A stretch of 10,766 nucleotides of DNA from the NCBI GenBank assembly GCA_020717935.1, contig DYDK01000040.1, positions 1-10,766 of the forward strand. Direction: 5' to 3'. The stretch is from Desulfocapsa sp. GTDB lineage: Bacteria > Desulfobacterota > Desulfobulbia > Desulfobulbales > Desulfocapsaceae. The number at the start of each line of letters is the position of its first letter. Positions within the stretch are counted from its first letter, which is position 1. Both the position numbers and the translations under genes were made by a program. Below, piece after piece: positions 1 to 6,239 of the stretch. Under the pieces are notes generated by a model. The model was not told the origin of the DNA. It worked only from the letters and a program-made list of their open reading frames with translations, and did not search any database.

Positions 1-80
1 GGTCATACCATGAATATATTCACAGGTGACGCTAACCGACTACCCCCCTATAATTATAAGTTTGTTAACAACAATTAACA

Positions 81-1211
81 TTAGATTTGCATTGGCATAA
101 TAATACTTAAAAAACCTTCATCAAAATCTGATTTTAAGAGACAAGGGCTTTTATTAGAATTTATATAGGCATTAACACAATCACATCCCATAACCTGCAG
201 GGTCTCGATAAAAAAACGACAATTAAAACCAAGAATAAGAGATTCTCCATTGTATACTATGGGTTGTTCATCTTTCGCATTTCCTATATCTGCATTTTGG
301 GAAGAGAGAATTATTTTTCCATCTGTTATTTCTAACTGAATGGTATGATAAATTTCTTCTGTAAATAAATTAATTCTTTTGAGAGCTTCTAAAAATGGAA
401 TTCTATTTATTTGAATTTTTTCTTGTAGTTGAACAGCATTCACAATGGCTCGATACGGAGGAAATTCACCTTCTTTTAAGCCAATAATTAAAATGGCATT
501 TTCATCTTTAATAACTAATTTTTCTTTTTCACATGAAAGATAAATATTATCACGGTTTTCACAGAATTTTTTAAGTTCCTGCACTCCTTTTTTAGGAATA
601 AGAGTTGTAGGATTGAGGGTAAGTTTTTCAATATCAGTGTTAACCGCTTTTTCCATAATAGAAAGACGATGACCATCTGATGAGATCATGCGTAAATAGG
701 AAATATTCTCTTTTTTTTCTGCTTCAAAAAGAATACTGGTCAAAACATAATTATTTTCTTGTTCAGTAGCTATTGAATAAATTATTTTATCAATAATTTC
801 AGAAAAAACATGGGCTTCAAAAGAAACAAAGGTTTCTTCATTGAATTCAGGAAATTCAGGAAACTCTGTGCTTGGCATGCCTGCAAGATTATACAAACTT
901 TGTCCTGCTTGTATTTCTACCCAACTATTTTCTGTTTCATTTATATTTATAAGTGTTGAACCAGACTCCCTTACTATTTCATAAATTTTTTTACTTGGTA
1001 AGGTTAATGACCCATGTTCTATTATTTCTGCTGGTACTTTAATACGGAGTCCAACCTCTAAATCTGTTGCTGTAAGAAACAGACCTTCATCACTGGATTC
1101 AATAAGAATGTTGGATAAAATGGCAATAGTAGTTTTTTTACTGGTAATATTTTGCAGGGCATTCAACCCCTCGAAAAAAATATTTTTGGATATATTGCAA
1201 CTGAGAGTCAT
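81..1211 (-). CDS. dnaN: DNA polymerase III beta subunit (sliding clamp)
   Basis: Encodes the ring-shaped processivity clamp that tethers DNA polymerase III to DNA and recruits other replication and repair proteins. The 376-residue product is close to the usual length of about 366-375 and has the three repeated clamp domains (roughly 1-125, 126-250, 251-376). The start resembles other clamps, with an ILSNILIE segment near residue 31. The C-terminus ends MPMQI, matching the conserved MPMRL-type tail. The ATG is preceded by AAAGGA at good spacing. The gene is very AT-rich compared with the right half of the window. The usual neighbour dnaA is not upstream; a divergent serine hydrolase gene is there instead. 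A DnaA box and a 9-bp inverted repeat lie in the upstream region, so DnaA control is possible. The family assignment is firm. Confidence 0.96.
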   Translation of the reverse strand: MTLSCNISKNIFFEGLNALQNITSKKTTIAILSNILIESSDEGLFLTATDLEVGLRIKVPAEIIEHGSLTLPSKKIYEIVRESGSTLININETENSWVEIQAGQSLYNLAGMPSTEFPEFPEFNEETFVSFEAHVFSEIIDKIIYSIATEQENNYVLTSILFEAEKKENISYLRMISSDGHRLSIMEKAVNTDIEKLTLNPTTLIPKKGVQELKKFCENRDNIYLSCEKEKLVIKDENAILIIGLKEGEFPPYRAIVNAVQLQEKIQINRIPFLEALKRINLFTEEIYHTIQLEITDGKIILSSQNADIGNAKDEQPIVYNGESLILGFNCRFFIETLQVMGCDCVNAYINSNKSPCLLKSDFDEGFLSIIMPMQI

Positions 1212-1244
1212 ATAAATAATCCTTTTATTTATATTATTATTTTT

Positions 1245-1268
1245 ATTAAACAGGTTTATCTGTTTAAT
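1245..1268. promoter_or_regulatory. Inverted repeat in the dnaN 5' leader
   Basis: Two perfect 9-bp arms, ATTAAACAG and CTGTTTAAT, flank a 6-base spacer. The repeat lies about 35 bp upstream of the dnaN start codon. It could be an operator or an mRNA hairpin; the sequence alone does not say which. Confidence 0.45.
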
Positions 1269-1315
1269 TCTTTCCTAAGATTTGAATTTCTTTACAATAA
1301 AAACAAACTCTAAAT

Positions 1316-1324
1316 TGTGTATAA
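1316..1324 (-). promoter_or_regulatory. DnaA box
   Basis: The minus strand reads TTATACACA, an exact match to the TTATNCACA DnaA-box consensus. It sits about 105 bp upstream of dnaN in a very AT-rich intergenic region. Two weaker look-alikes, TTTTCAACA, occur at 1349-1357 (plus) and 1398-1406 (minus), in opposite orientation. This could mark DnaA autoregulation of dnaN or part of a replication origin. Confidence 0.5.
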
Positions 1325-1415
1325 AAATAAATAAATGTTCAAAAAAAATTTTCAACAAGGTGTTAACGAAGTTACTGATACAATAAACACATCTTTATGT
1401 TGAAAACATCTGGAA

Positions 1416-1497
1416 AAGAAAAATAACACTATGATTTATTTAACTTTTTATAATAAATGACTTTACTGAAAAATACAAGAAATAAGAAAAATAACAC
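1416..1497. repeat. 14-bp direct repeat upstream of the serine hydrolase
   Basis: AAGAAAAATAACAC occurs at 1416-1429 and again at 1484-1497, directly against the serine hydrolase start codon. Each copy is followed by an ATGAT (with one extra T after the first copy). After the first copy this opens a nine-codon reading frame (MIYLTFYNK, 1431-1460) that resembles the MIFLNKK start of the downstream protein. The arrangement suggests a small local duplication of the gene start. Confidence 0.5.
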
Positions 1498-2613
1498 ATG
1501 ATATTTTTGAATAAAAAGAGTGTGGCACAAAGATTGAAGATTCTCTTTTCCCATGCCTTAGAAAAAAAAATTTTTCCTGGGGCTACGGTAGGGATATCTC
1601 TATGGAATAAAGAACACTATGATACTTATATTGCTCAATATGGGGTTTCCCAGCTTTTTCCCACAGTTGAGAATCTTACTTTTAATACTTATTATGATCT
1701 GGCTTCACTAACGAAACCAATGGCAACAATCCCAGCTTTATGGGTTTTAATGGAGGAAAAAAAAATACATTGGGAAAGCATTATTGAATCTGTTTTTGGA
1801 CAAAAATTTAAGGAAAAGAATATAAAAATAAAACAACTTATGTCCCATTGTTCAGGGCTTCCCGCTCATAAAAATTATTTTCTACAATTATTATATCTTC
1901 AAGAAAAAGAAAGGAGGCAAGCTGTGTTACAGTGGATAAAGGAAGAAAAACTACTTTATCCCCCGGGACATTATTGTATTTATAGTGATCTTGGTTTTAT
2001 GTTGTTAGGTTGGATCGTGGAAGAAATATCAGGGGTAAATTTGGCTGAATTTGTCCATGAAAAAATATATAAACCCCTTCATCTTCATGATAAACTTTTT
2101 TTTGCTTCTAAAAATATAAAAAAAATGGGGAGGTATGCGGCTACAGAAAAATGTCCTTGGACGGGAAAGATGCTGTCAGGACAAGTACATGATGATAATT
2201 GTCGAGCTTTGGGGGGTATTGCTGGTCATGCCGGACTTTTTGGTACTATAGAAGGTGTTTTGCGGTGGTGTGAGTGTTTGCTCTCTCACATAAAAGAAAG
2301 GGGTACACACCCTTTTTATGGCAATGAAAATATTAGAAAATCTATAACAAAAGAGGGAGTTTTTTCATGGACTCCTGGTTTTGATACACCCTCATTCACT
2401 AACTCAAGCAGTGGTCATTTTTTTTCTCCTACAAGTTTTGGCCATCTTGGTTTTACCGGAACATCTTTTTGGATTGATCCGCAAAAAGAACTGATTATTG
2501 TGCTACTAACCAACAGGGTTCATCCTAGCCGGGATAATCAGTTGATAAAAAAATTCAGGCCCTTGTTCCATGATACTGTCGTTCAATGTTTGTTTTCGGA
2601 TTTTAAACAATAA
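1498..2613 (+). CDS. Serine hydrolase, beta-lactamase/esterase (class C fold) family
   Basis: A 371-residue member of the beta-lactamase-related serine hydrolases (Pfam Beta-lactamase, penicillin-binding-protein-like). The catalytic SxxK motif is S70-L-T-K73. The second motif, Y162-S-D, takes the place of YxN, and GHLGFTG at 315-321 fits the third motif region (HxG). The segment VHDDNCRALGGIAGHAGLF (230-248) is typical of the esterase-like branch. I see no N-terminal signal peptide, so the protein is probably cytoplasmic. The true substrate (peptidoglycan fragment, ester or other) cannot be read from sequence. No strong Shine-Dalgarno precedes the ATG; a GTG at codon 9 is a weaker alternative. 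The gene is AT-rich like dnaN, diverges from it, and ends inside the long terminator palindrome. Confidence 0.85.
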   Translation: MIFLNKKSVAQRLKILFSHALEKKIFPGATVGISLWNKEHYDTYIAQYGVSQLFPTVENLTFNTYYDLASLTKPMATIPALWVLMEEKKIHWESIIESVFGQKFKEKNIKIKQLMSHCSGLPAHKNYFLQLLYLQEKERRQAVLQWIKEEKLLYPPGHYCIYSDLGFMLLGWIVEEISGVNLAEFVHEKIYKPLHLHDKLFFASKNIKKMGRYAATEKCPWTGKMLSGQVHDDNCRALGGIAGHAGLFGTIEGVLRWCECLLSHIKERGTHPFYGNENIRKSITKEGVFSWTPGFDTPSFTNSSSGHFFSPTSFGHLGFTGTSFWIDPQKELIIVLLTNRVHPSRDNQLIKKFRPLFHDTVVQCLFSDFKQ

Positions 2614-2662
2614 AAAAAGCCCTTGTATTTGCAAATACAAGGGCTTTTTTATTGTTTAAAAT
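2600..2662. terminator. Bidirectional intrinsic terminator (63-bp near-perfect palindrome)
   Basis: The arms 2600-2631 and 2632-2662 are complementary throughout except for one extra A (seven A versus six T). The core is a GC-containing stem, AGCCCTTGTATTTG with its complement, flanked by A and T runs, so a U-tract follows the hairpin on both strands. It separates the convergent serine hydrolase and tusA-dsrE operon, and its left arm includes the hydrolase stop codon. Confidence 0.9.
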
Positions 2663-2677
2663 CAACAAATAAATCAG

Positions 2678-2851
2678 TTACCACCAGCAAACTGTTTTAT
2701 CAGCGGTAAAAATTTTTGCGACTAATGTATCATAATCTGGATTCTCAACATTGAGATTGAACTCATCAGCTTCACGATCTCTGTTTAAGATCCCAACTAA
2801 GGTTTTGACATCGCTATTAGGTTCTGAACGATATACCTGTAAAATTTTCAT
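2678..2851 (-). CDS. Small conserved protein ending in CWW, last gene of the tusA-dsrE operon
   Basis: A 57-residue protein beginning MKILQVYRSEP and ending KTVCWW. It is preceded by a good Shine-Dalgarno (AAAGGAG) and starts 17 bp after the stop codon of the upstream gene, so it is translationally well placed in the operon. The single cysteine (C55) is in the last three residues, next to two tryptophans. That is an exposed position that could suit sulfur handling, but this is inference. I recognise it as the type of small hypothetical that accompanies TusA and DsrE in YTD-type clusters; no biochemical function is known to me. It is followed by the bidirectional terminator, so it is the last gene of the unit. 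It is below the size at which many gene callers report a gene. Confidence 0.8.
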   Translation of the reverse strand: MKILQVYRSEPNSDVKTLVGILNRDREADEFNLNVENPDYDTLVAKIFTADKTVCWW

Positions 2852-2868
2852 TATCTTTACTCCTTTCG

Positions 2869-3225
2869 TTATTCAGCACATGCTGGTGGAGGCTCATTGG
2901 TTTGTTTAGACAGACCGTAAGGAATGATAAAATCGGCATCCCGCATGGCTTCTCCCAACTCTTCCAGAGAAATCTCCGCAATAAGCTTGTCGCCATCTTC
3001 ATCAACACAAGCGTCGGGAGCAACGGCACCACAGGAATACACCTGTCCCTCCATATCCTTAACCCAAGCAATGTTTTCGCTCATATAGGTGGAAAAAGAG
3101 GGAAACTCACCGTTCATAATCACAGGAAAGGCGTAATGATTTTCAACAGCCAACCCAAGGCCGGAACGAATACCGTCGTTGTACATACGGTTAGCGACCA
3201 ATATATATACTTTTAATGATTCCAT
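2869..3225 (-). CDS. Small DsrE-like or hypothetical sulfur-relay protein
   Basis: A 118-residue soluble protein starting MESLKVYILVANRMYNDG. The beta-strand-like start followed by a helix, and the DADFIIPYGL segment near 97-105, are compatible with a small DsrE/DsrF-type alpha/beta fold. I place it there mainly from context. Cysteines are at 65, 73 and 116; the last lies in a PPPACAE tail, and tail cysteines carry persulfide in some DsrE- and DsrC-type relay proteins. The ATG has AAGGAG upstream, overlapping the stop codon of the preceding dsrE-like gene (15-bp gap), so the two are very likely co-translated. It corresponds to one of the hypothetical members of the YTD gene set. The function is inferred, not shown. 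Confidence 0.8.
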   Translation of the reverse strand: MESLKVYILVANRMYNDGIRSGLGLAVENHYAFPVIMNGEFPSFSTYMSENIAWVKDMEGQVYSCGAVAPDACVDEDGDKLIAEISLEELGEAMRDADFIIPYGLSKQTNEPPPACAE

Positions 3226-3240
3226 TTTGTATCGTGCTCC

Positions 3241-3573
3241 TTATAAAACGATATATTTACCGCACTCGTCAAGTAGAGCGCCATGGAAAGCCTGGGTTCT
3301 CATCTGTTTCCCAGACAGTCCTGCAGGAATATCAGCTGCCGCATCATATCCTTCACAGGTATAACTATCGGCACAGATGGCAATATGATCTTCACCGCAT
3401 TTTTCCGCCAAAACCTTAAAACGAGGATCTTTGGTAAGATGGATGGATTTGTAGGTGAAAAAAATCATCAGTTTTTTGCCAGCTTTTTCGGCGGCATTGG
3501 CAAGACCGACAACATGCCGCATGTGTTGCGGCGAAGTTACAAAAATAGCAAGTTTATTTGGATCAGCAGACAT
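3241..3573 (-). CDS. DsrE/DsrF-family sulfur-relay protein
   Basis: A 110-residue soluble protein of the DsrE-like family. The core has a strand (KLAIFVTS), a helix with the pattern HVVGLANAAEKAGKK, a second strand (LMIFFTY), and a cysteine-bearing segment ICADSYTCEGYD (C67, C73). Two more cysteines are at 59 and 104. DsrE-type proteins bind sulfur as persulfide and exchange it with TusA, which is encoded immediately upstream. The start has a strong Shine-Dalgarno, GGGAGGAT. It lies 41 bp after tusA and 15 bp before the next gene. It is closer to stand-alone DsrE-like proteins of sulfur-relay clusters than to DsrE of the DsrEFH hexamer, whose partners DsrF and DsrH are absent. Confidence 0.85.
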   Translation of the reverse strand: MSADPNKLAIFVTSPQHMRHVVGLANAAEKAGKKLMIFFTYKSIHLTKDPRFKVLAEKCGEDHIAICADSYTCEGYDAAADIPAGLSGKQMRTQAFHGALLDECGKYIVL

Positions 3574-3614
3574 GAGTCTTATCCTCCCTTAAGAAAAAAT
3601 ACACAGTGAAAAAA

Positions 3615-3872
3615 TCAACCTTTTTTTATATAAAAGCTGATAAAACCAGCTTGCTCTTTCTCGCCCAGATACTCATGACCGCCACGAGCACACCAACCGG
3701 GAATATCATTTCGCGAACCTGGGTCTGTCCCATCTATCTGCAGTATCTCACCTGATTTAATTTTACCAATCTCTTTTTTTGTACGAAGAAGAGGCATTGG
3801 GCAACTTAAACCCTTGGTATCCAATGTTGCTGCAACTGCCAAACCATCTGGGGCAACTTTAATATCACTCAT
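3615..3872 (-). CDS. tusA: TusA/SirA-family sulfurtransferase
   Basis: An 85-residue sulfur carrier. The hallmark LSCPMPLL segment places the persulfide-forming cysteine at C24 (CPMP), followed by the usual KKEIGKIKSGEILQI helix-strand element. A second cysteine, C61, in GWCARGGHEYLG is common in TusA proteins encoded in dissimilatory sulfur clusters. It is the first gene of a four-gene operon and has an excellent AGGAGG Shine-Dalgarno. Its probable partners are the DsrE-type proteins downstream and the YeeE/YedE permease encoded divergently; permease plus TusA-like pairs (TsuA/TsuB) import thiosulfate in other bacteria. A role in tRNA 2-thiolation is less likely given this context. It is not the selenium-associated YedF type, because there is no C-terminal DsrE-like fusion. 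Confidence 0.93.
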   Translation of the reverse strand: MSDIKVAPDGLAVAATLDTKGLSCPMPLLRTKKEIGKIKSGEILQIDGTDPGSRNDIPGWCARGGHEYLGEKEQAGFISFYIKKG

Positions 3873-3939
3873 TCTGTTTCCTCCTAAATAGATATTGAAA
3901 GTAGGTATAATTTTTTTTTACACCTAAAACGAAAAATAC

Positions 3940-3959
3940 ATTCAGATCCTGATCTGAAT
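3940..3959. promoter_or_regulatory. 9-bp-arm palindrome, candidate operator
   Basis: ATTCAGATC and GATCTGAAT are separated by two bases (CT), giving a 20-bp symmetrical site followed by a further partial copy (CTGAAT). It lies about 23 bp downstream of the predicted tusA transcription start, a position where a bound repressor could block transcription. The regulator is unknown. Confidence 0.45.
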
Positions 3960-3989
3960 CTGAATAATGAATAAAACAACAATTTTCAA

Positions 3990-4018
3990 CTTTTACTGTA
4001 GCTCAAATCATCTGTCAA
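3990..4018 (-). promoter_or_regulatory. Predicted sigma-70-type promoter of the tusA operon
   Basis: On the minus strand a perfect TTGACA (-35) at 4018-4013 is followed, after exactly 17 bases, by TAAAAG (-10; 4 of 6 matches). This gives a leader of roughly 110 nt before the tusA start codon. Confidence 0.5.
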
Positions 4019-4127
4019 GGACAAAATGAATGATGATTCACGGGGGATATTTGGCATTAACCATTTGTTAATTCATAATAAATCAAGAATTAAAAAGGGA
4101 TTTATAGTTCCTTTTTATCTTAGAAGC

Positions 4128-4156
4128 TTGACAAATTCTGTCTGCAAGGGTAAAGA
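4128..4156 (+). promoter_or_regulatory. Predicted sigma-70-type promoter of the YeeE/YedE permease gene
   Basis: TTGACA at 4128-4133, then 17 bases, then TAAAGA at 4151-4156 (a weak -10, 3 of 6). Its geometry mirrors the tusA promoter about 110 bp away on the other strand. The rest of the 354-bp divergent gap is AT-rich and shows no credible gene. Confidence 0.45.
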
Positions 4157-4178
4157 AAAATTGTTTTTTCAATGAATG

Positions 4179-4199
4179 CTCAAACCAATAAGGTTTGGG
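4179..4199 (+). promoter_or_regulatory. Hairpin in the permease mRNA leader
   Basis: CTCAAACC and GGTTTGGG pair as an 8-bp stem with one G-T pair around an AATAA loop, shortly upstream of the purine-rich ribosome binding site (4216-4225). There is no following U-tract, so it is not a terminator. It might modulate mRNA stability or translation. Confidence 0.3.
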
Positions 4200-4226
4200 A
4201 TGAATTTAAAAAAAAGGGGGGAGGGT

Positions 4227-5540
4227 ATGAGTGAAGAGAGTGTGATGGGTGGTAAAGTCAAAGAGCTTTACAAAACCTTGTGTCAATCAGAGTGGAATGC
4301 CACAGTAACTGGACTTGTTGTAGCATTTTTTTCTGTAATGATTATGGCGTGGTCGCGACCATGGGGTGCTGTTGGGGCTATTCGTAACTGGGGGGAATGG
4401 ATACTTTATGGAGTTGGCTATTTGGGAGAGGCGCCAAAATCTATTTTTTTAGATTCCGGTTCTGTCATAGGTCTTGGTTTTATTGGAGGAGCATTTATTT
4501 CAGCTTGTCTTGGCGGTCAGTTTGCCCTTCGTTTTCCGCCCCTTCGCGAGTATGTTAAGGCTATTATTGCCGGTATTCTTATGGGGGTAGGGTCGGCACT
4601 GGCAGGTGGTTGTAATGTTGGTGGTATGTATAACGCTATTGGCAATCTCGCAGCAAACGGATTTTCCATGTGGTTGGGTTTAGTGATAGGTGTGGTTTGT
4701 GGTTTGTGGTTGATTTACAAGGAAATGGAATATGTGACTTGGGGTGATGGTGGGGCAACGACGATAGATATTCCTAAAGCGGTTCAAATTGTGTTCGGTG
4801 TTGCCGGTGTCGCCTTATTGATTTGGGCGGCCTCTTCTTTTGCGGGAAATGCGGTTGCAAAGATTTCTACCCTTTCTGCTATAGTGGTCATTGCTGCTGC
4901 CCTTGGTTATGCTATGCAGCGAGGGCGCTGGTGTATGGTGCAGGGTTTTCGTGAACCCCACATGACCGGCGATTGTACCCTGGCAAAATCAGTGGCTCTT
5001 TCCATTTTATTTGTGGCTATCGGCGCTGTTATTCTCAAATCCGGGTTGGAACCGGTGCTGGAGCCTGTACAGTATGTTCGAGGTACCTTTGGTTGGGGTG
5101 GTGTGACTGGTGGTTTTATTTTTGGTCTAGGCGCCATGTTGGCAGGTGGTTGTGGCTCAGGATCTTTGTGGCGAGTTGGTGAGGGGCAGATCAAATTATG
5201 GTTGGTTGTTCCGATTTTTGGAATTGCAAATTCCTTGATGACGCGGTGGTTTCAAGGAATGGAATTCATGATTAGTGGCAATGGATTAAAAGGTTTGTTA
5301 ACTCAGGCTCAATATGGTCTGATTGATTATACTCCTGAACAAATAAATGAAGCGATAAATTCCGGCGGTTCCCTTGCTGTAACGGGCATGGAGCAGGCTG
5401 GGAAGTTGGGGAGTTATGTTTTTTTGCCGGATACCATGGGATTTGGCGTAACAATTATGCTGATTGGATTTATAATGGCATTATGGTATGTGGTGGTTAC
5501 CTGGAATGAAGAAACAAATAAATTGATTGTTCCCATGTGA
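4227..5540 (+). CDS. YeeE/YedE-family sulfur-compound permease (TsuA-like)
   Basis: A 437-residue polytopic inner-membrane protein of the YeeE/YedE (DUF395, TsuA-like) family, whose studied members import thiosulfate. It has two pseudo-symmetrical halves. Each carries the signature glycine-cysteine loop: ALAGGCNVGG with C129 and MLAGGCGSGSLW with C309. Further conserved-looking cysteines lie at C94, C236 (GRWCMVQGFRE) and C250. Many hydrophobic helices span residues 25-425. I chose the ATG at 4227 because GGGGGGAGGG precedes it and the protein then starts MSEESVMGG; an in-frame ATG at 4176 would add 17 polar residues and overlap the leader hairpin. It diverges from the tusA-dsrE operon, as expected of a YTD-type system. 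The transported species (thiosulfate, polysulfide, other sulfane sulfur or selenium) cannot be decided from sequence. Confidence 0.9.
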   Translation: MSEESVMGGKVKELYKTLCQSEWNATVTGLVVAFFSVMIMAWSRPWGAVGAIRNWGEWILYGVGYLGEAPKSIFLDSGSVIGLGFIGGAFISACLGGQFALRFPPLREYVKAIIAGILMGVGSALAGGCNVGGMYNAIGNLAANGFSMWLGLVIGVVCGLWLIYKEMEYVTWGDGGATTIDIPKAVQIVFGVAGVALLIWAASSFAGNAVAKISTLSAIVVIAAALGYAMQRGRWCMVQGFREPHMTGDCTLAKSVALSILFVAIGAVILKSGLEPVLEPVQYVRGTFGWGGVTGGFIFGLGAMLAGGCGSGSLWRVGEGQIKLWLVVPIFGIANSLMTRWFQGMEFMISGNGLKGLLTQAQYGLIDYTPEQINEAINSGGSLAVTGMEQAGKLGSYVFLPDTMGFGVTIMLIGFIMALWYVVVTWNEETNKLIVPM

Positions 5541-5563
5541 AGTTTTTTGCAGAAATGGTGTGT

Positions 5564-5605
5564 AATCGCAACTCCTTGTAAAAAAGGGGGTTGCGATTTT
5601 TTTTT
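5564..5605 (+). terminator. Intrinsic terminator of the permease gene
   Basis: AATCGCAACTCC pairs with GGGGTTGCGATT (12 bp, one G-T pair) around an A-rich loop, followed by nine T residues. It isolates the permease from the downstream housekeeping genes. Confidence 0.9.
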
Positions 5606-5629
5606 GGGGGGGAAGGGGAGTGATGGGTT

Positions 5630-6214
5630 ATGGCTGAGGATGGGGTTTTAAGGGCAAATATTATTGCCGCGCGAAATGGGTTGTCAGTCGCAGATAGGTG
5701 CTTAAAAAGCCAGAAGATTCAGTCCACAATTTTATTTCTTGATGCGATTGCAAGAGCAACGACAATTTTTGTGTATATCAATTTTCGTTCCGAAGTTCAT
5801 ACTCGTCATCTGATTACAGAGCTTCTTCGTTTGGAAAAGCGGGTAGTGGTCCCAGTTACTTTGATAAGAGAAAAACAATTGTTGGCTGTGGCTATCAATG
5901 ATGTGGACCAGGATTGCGTGCCCGGATTTTGCTCCATTCTTGAGCCACGAACCGAGTTAAGGGAAAAACAGCGAGTAGCCGGTAGGGAAATAGAAGCAAT
6001 TCTCCTGCCAGGTTCGGTCTTTGATGAACTGGGTGGTCGTTTAGGCTATGGCGGCGGTTATTATGATCGTTATCTTGCCCATGAGGCTCCCCAAGCACGA
6101 CGCATTGGCTTGGCTTTTGATCTGCAAGTGGTCAACACATTATCGCTCCAACCACATGACGAGGTGTTGGATTTGATTGTCACCGAAAAACGCATCCTTG
6201 CCGGAAAACGATAA
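5630..6214 (+). CDS. 5-formyltetrahydrofolate cyclo-ligase (MTHFS)
   Basis: Converts 5-formyl-THF to 5,10-methenyl-THF with ATP in cytosolic one-carbon metabolism. The 194-residue product has the family's usual length and its diagnostic motif GYGGGYYDRYL (139-149), preceded by LLPGSVFDELGGRL, which forms the nucleotide and folate site. The N-terminal LRANIIAARNGLS corresponds to the conserved basic helix (LR..R..LS). The start at 5630 follows a purine-rich GGAAGGGGAG run. The homologue is called ygfA or fau elsewhere, where it often adjoins the 6S RNA gene; the short upstream gap here is filled by a terminator and leaves no room for one. Only 25 bp separate it from the next gene, suggesting co-transcription. 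Confidence 0.93.
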   Translation: MAEDGVLRANIIAARNGLSVADRCLKSQKIQSTILFLDAIARATTIFVYINFRSEVHTRHLITELLRLEKRVVVPVTLIREKQLLAVAINDVDQDCVPGFCSILEPRTELREKQRVAGREIEAILLPGSVFDELGGRLGYGGGYYDRYLAHEAPQARRIGLAFDLQVVNTLSLQPHDEVLDLIVTEKRILAGKR

Positions 6215-6239
6215 AAAAATTTCTTTTTTGGGGAATACA

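Noticed and set aside
1..78. Open frame entering from the left edge (GHTMNIFTGDANRLPPYNYKF...) ending at TAA
   Set aside because: Only 25 codons with no recognisable family and AT-rich non-coding look; a chance frame cannot be excluded. The 12-bp palindrome TGAATATATTCA (11-22) there is too short to call.
2902..3609. Plus-strand open frames opposite the dsrE-like genes
   Set aside because: They mirror well-supported minus-strand genes that have Shine-Dalgarno sites, tight spacing and family motifs.
3615..3617. Possible selenocysteine read-through at the tusA TGA
   Set aside because: The frame after TGA covers only the ribosome binding region of the next gene, and TusA is already full length with a normal end.
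5541..5629. 6S RNA gene, which often adjoins the 5-formyl-THF cyclo-ligase gene
   Set aside because: The 89-bp gap is mostly an intrinsic terminator; there is no room for a roughly 180-nt RNA.
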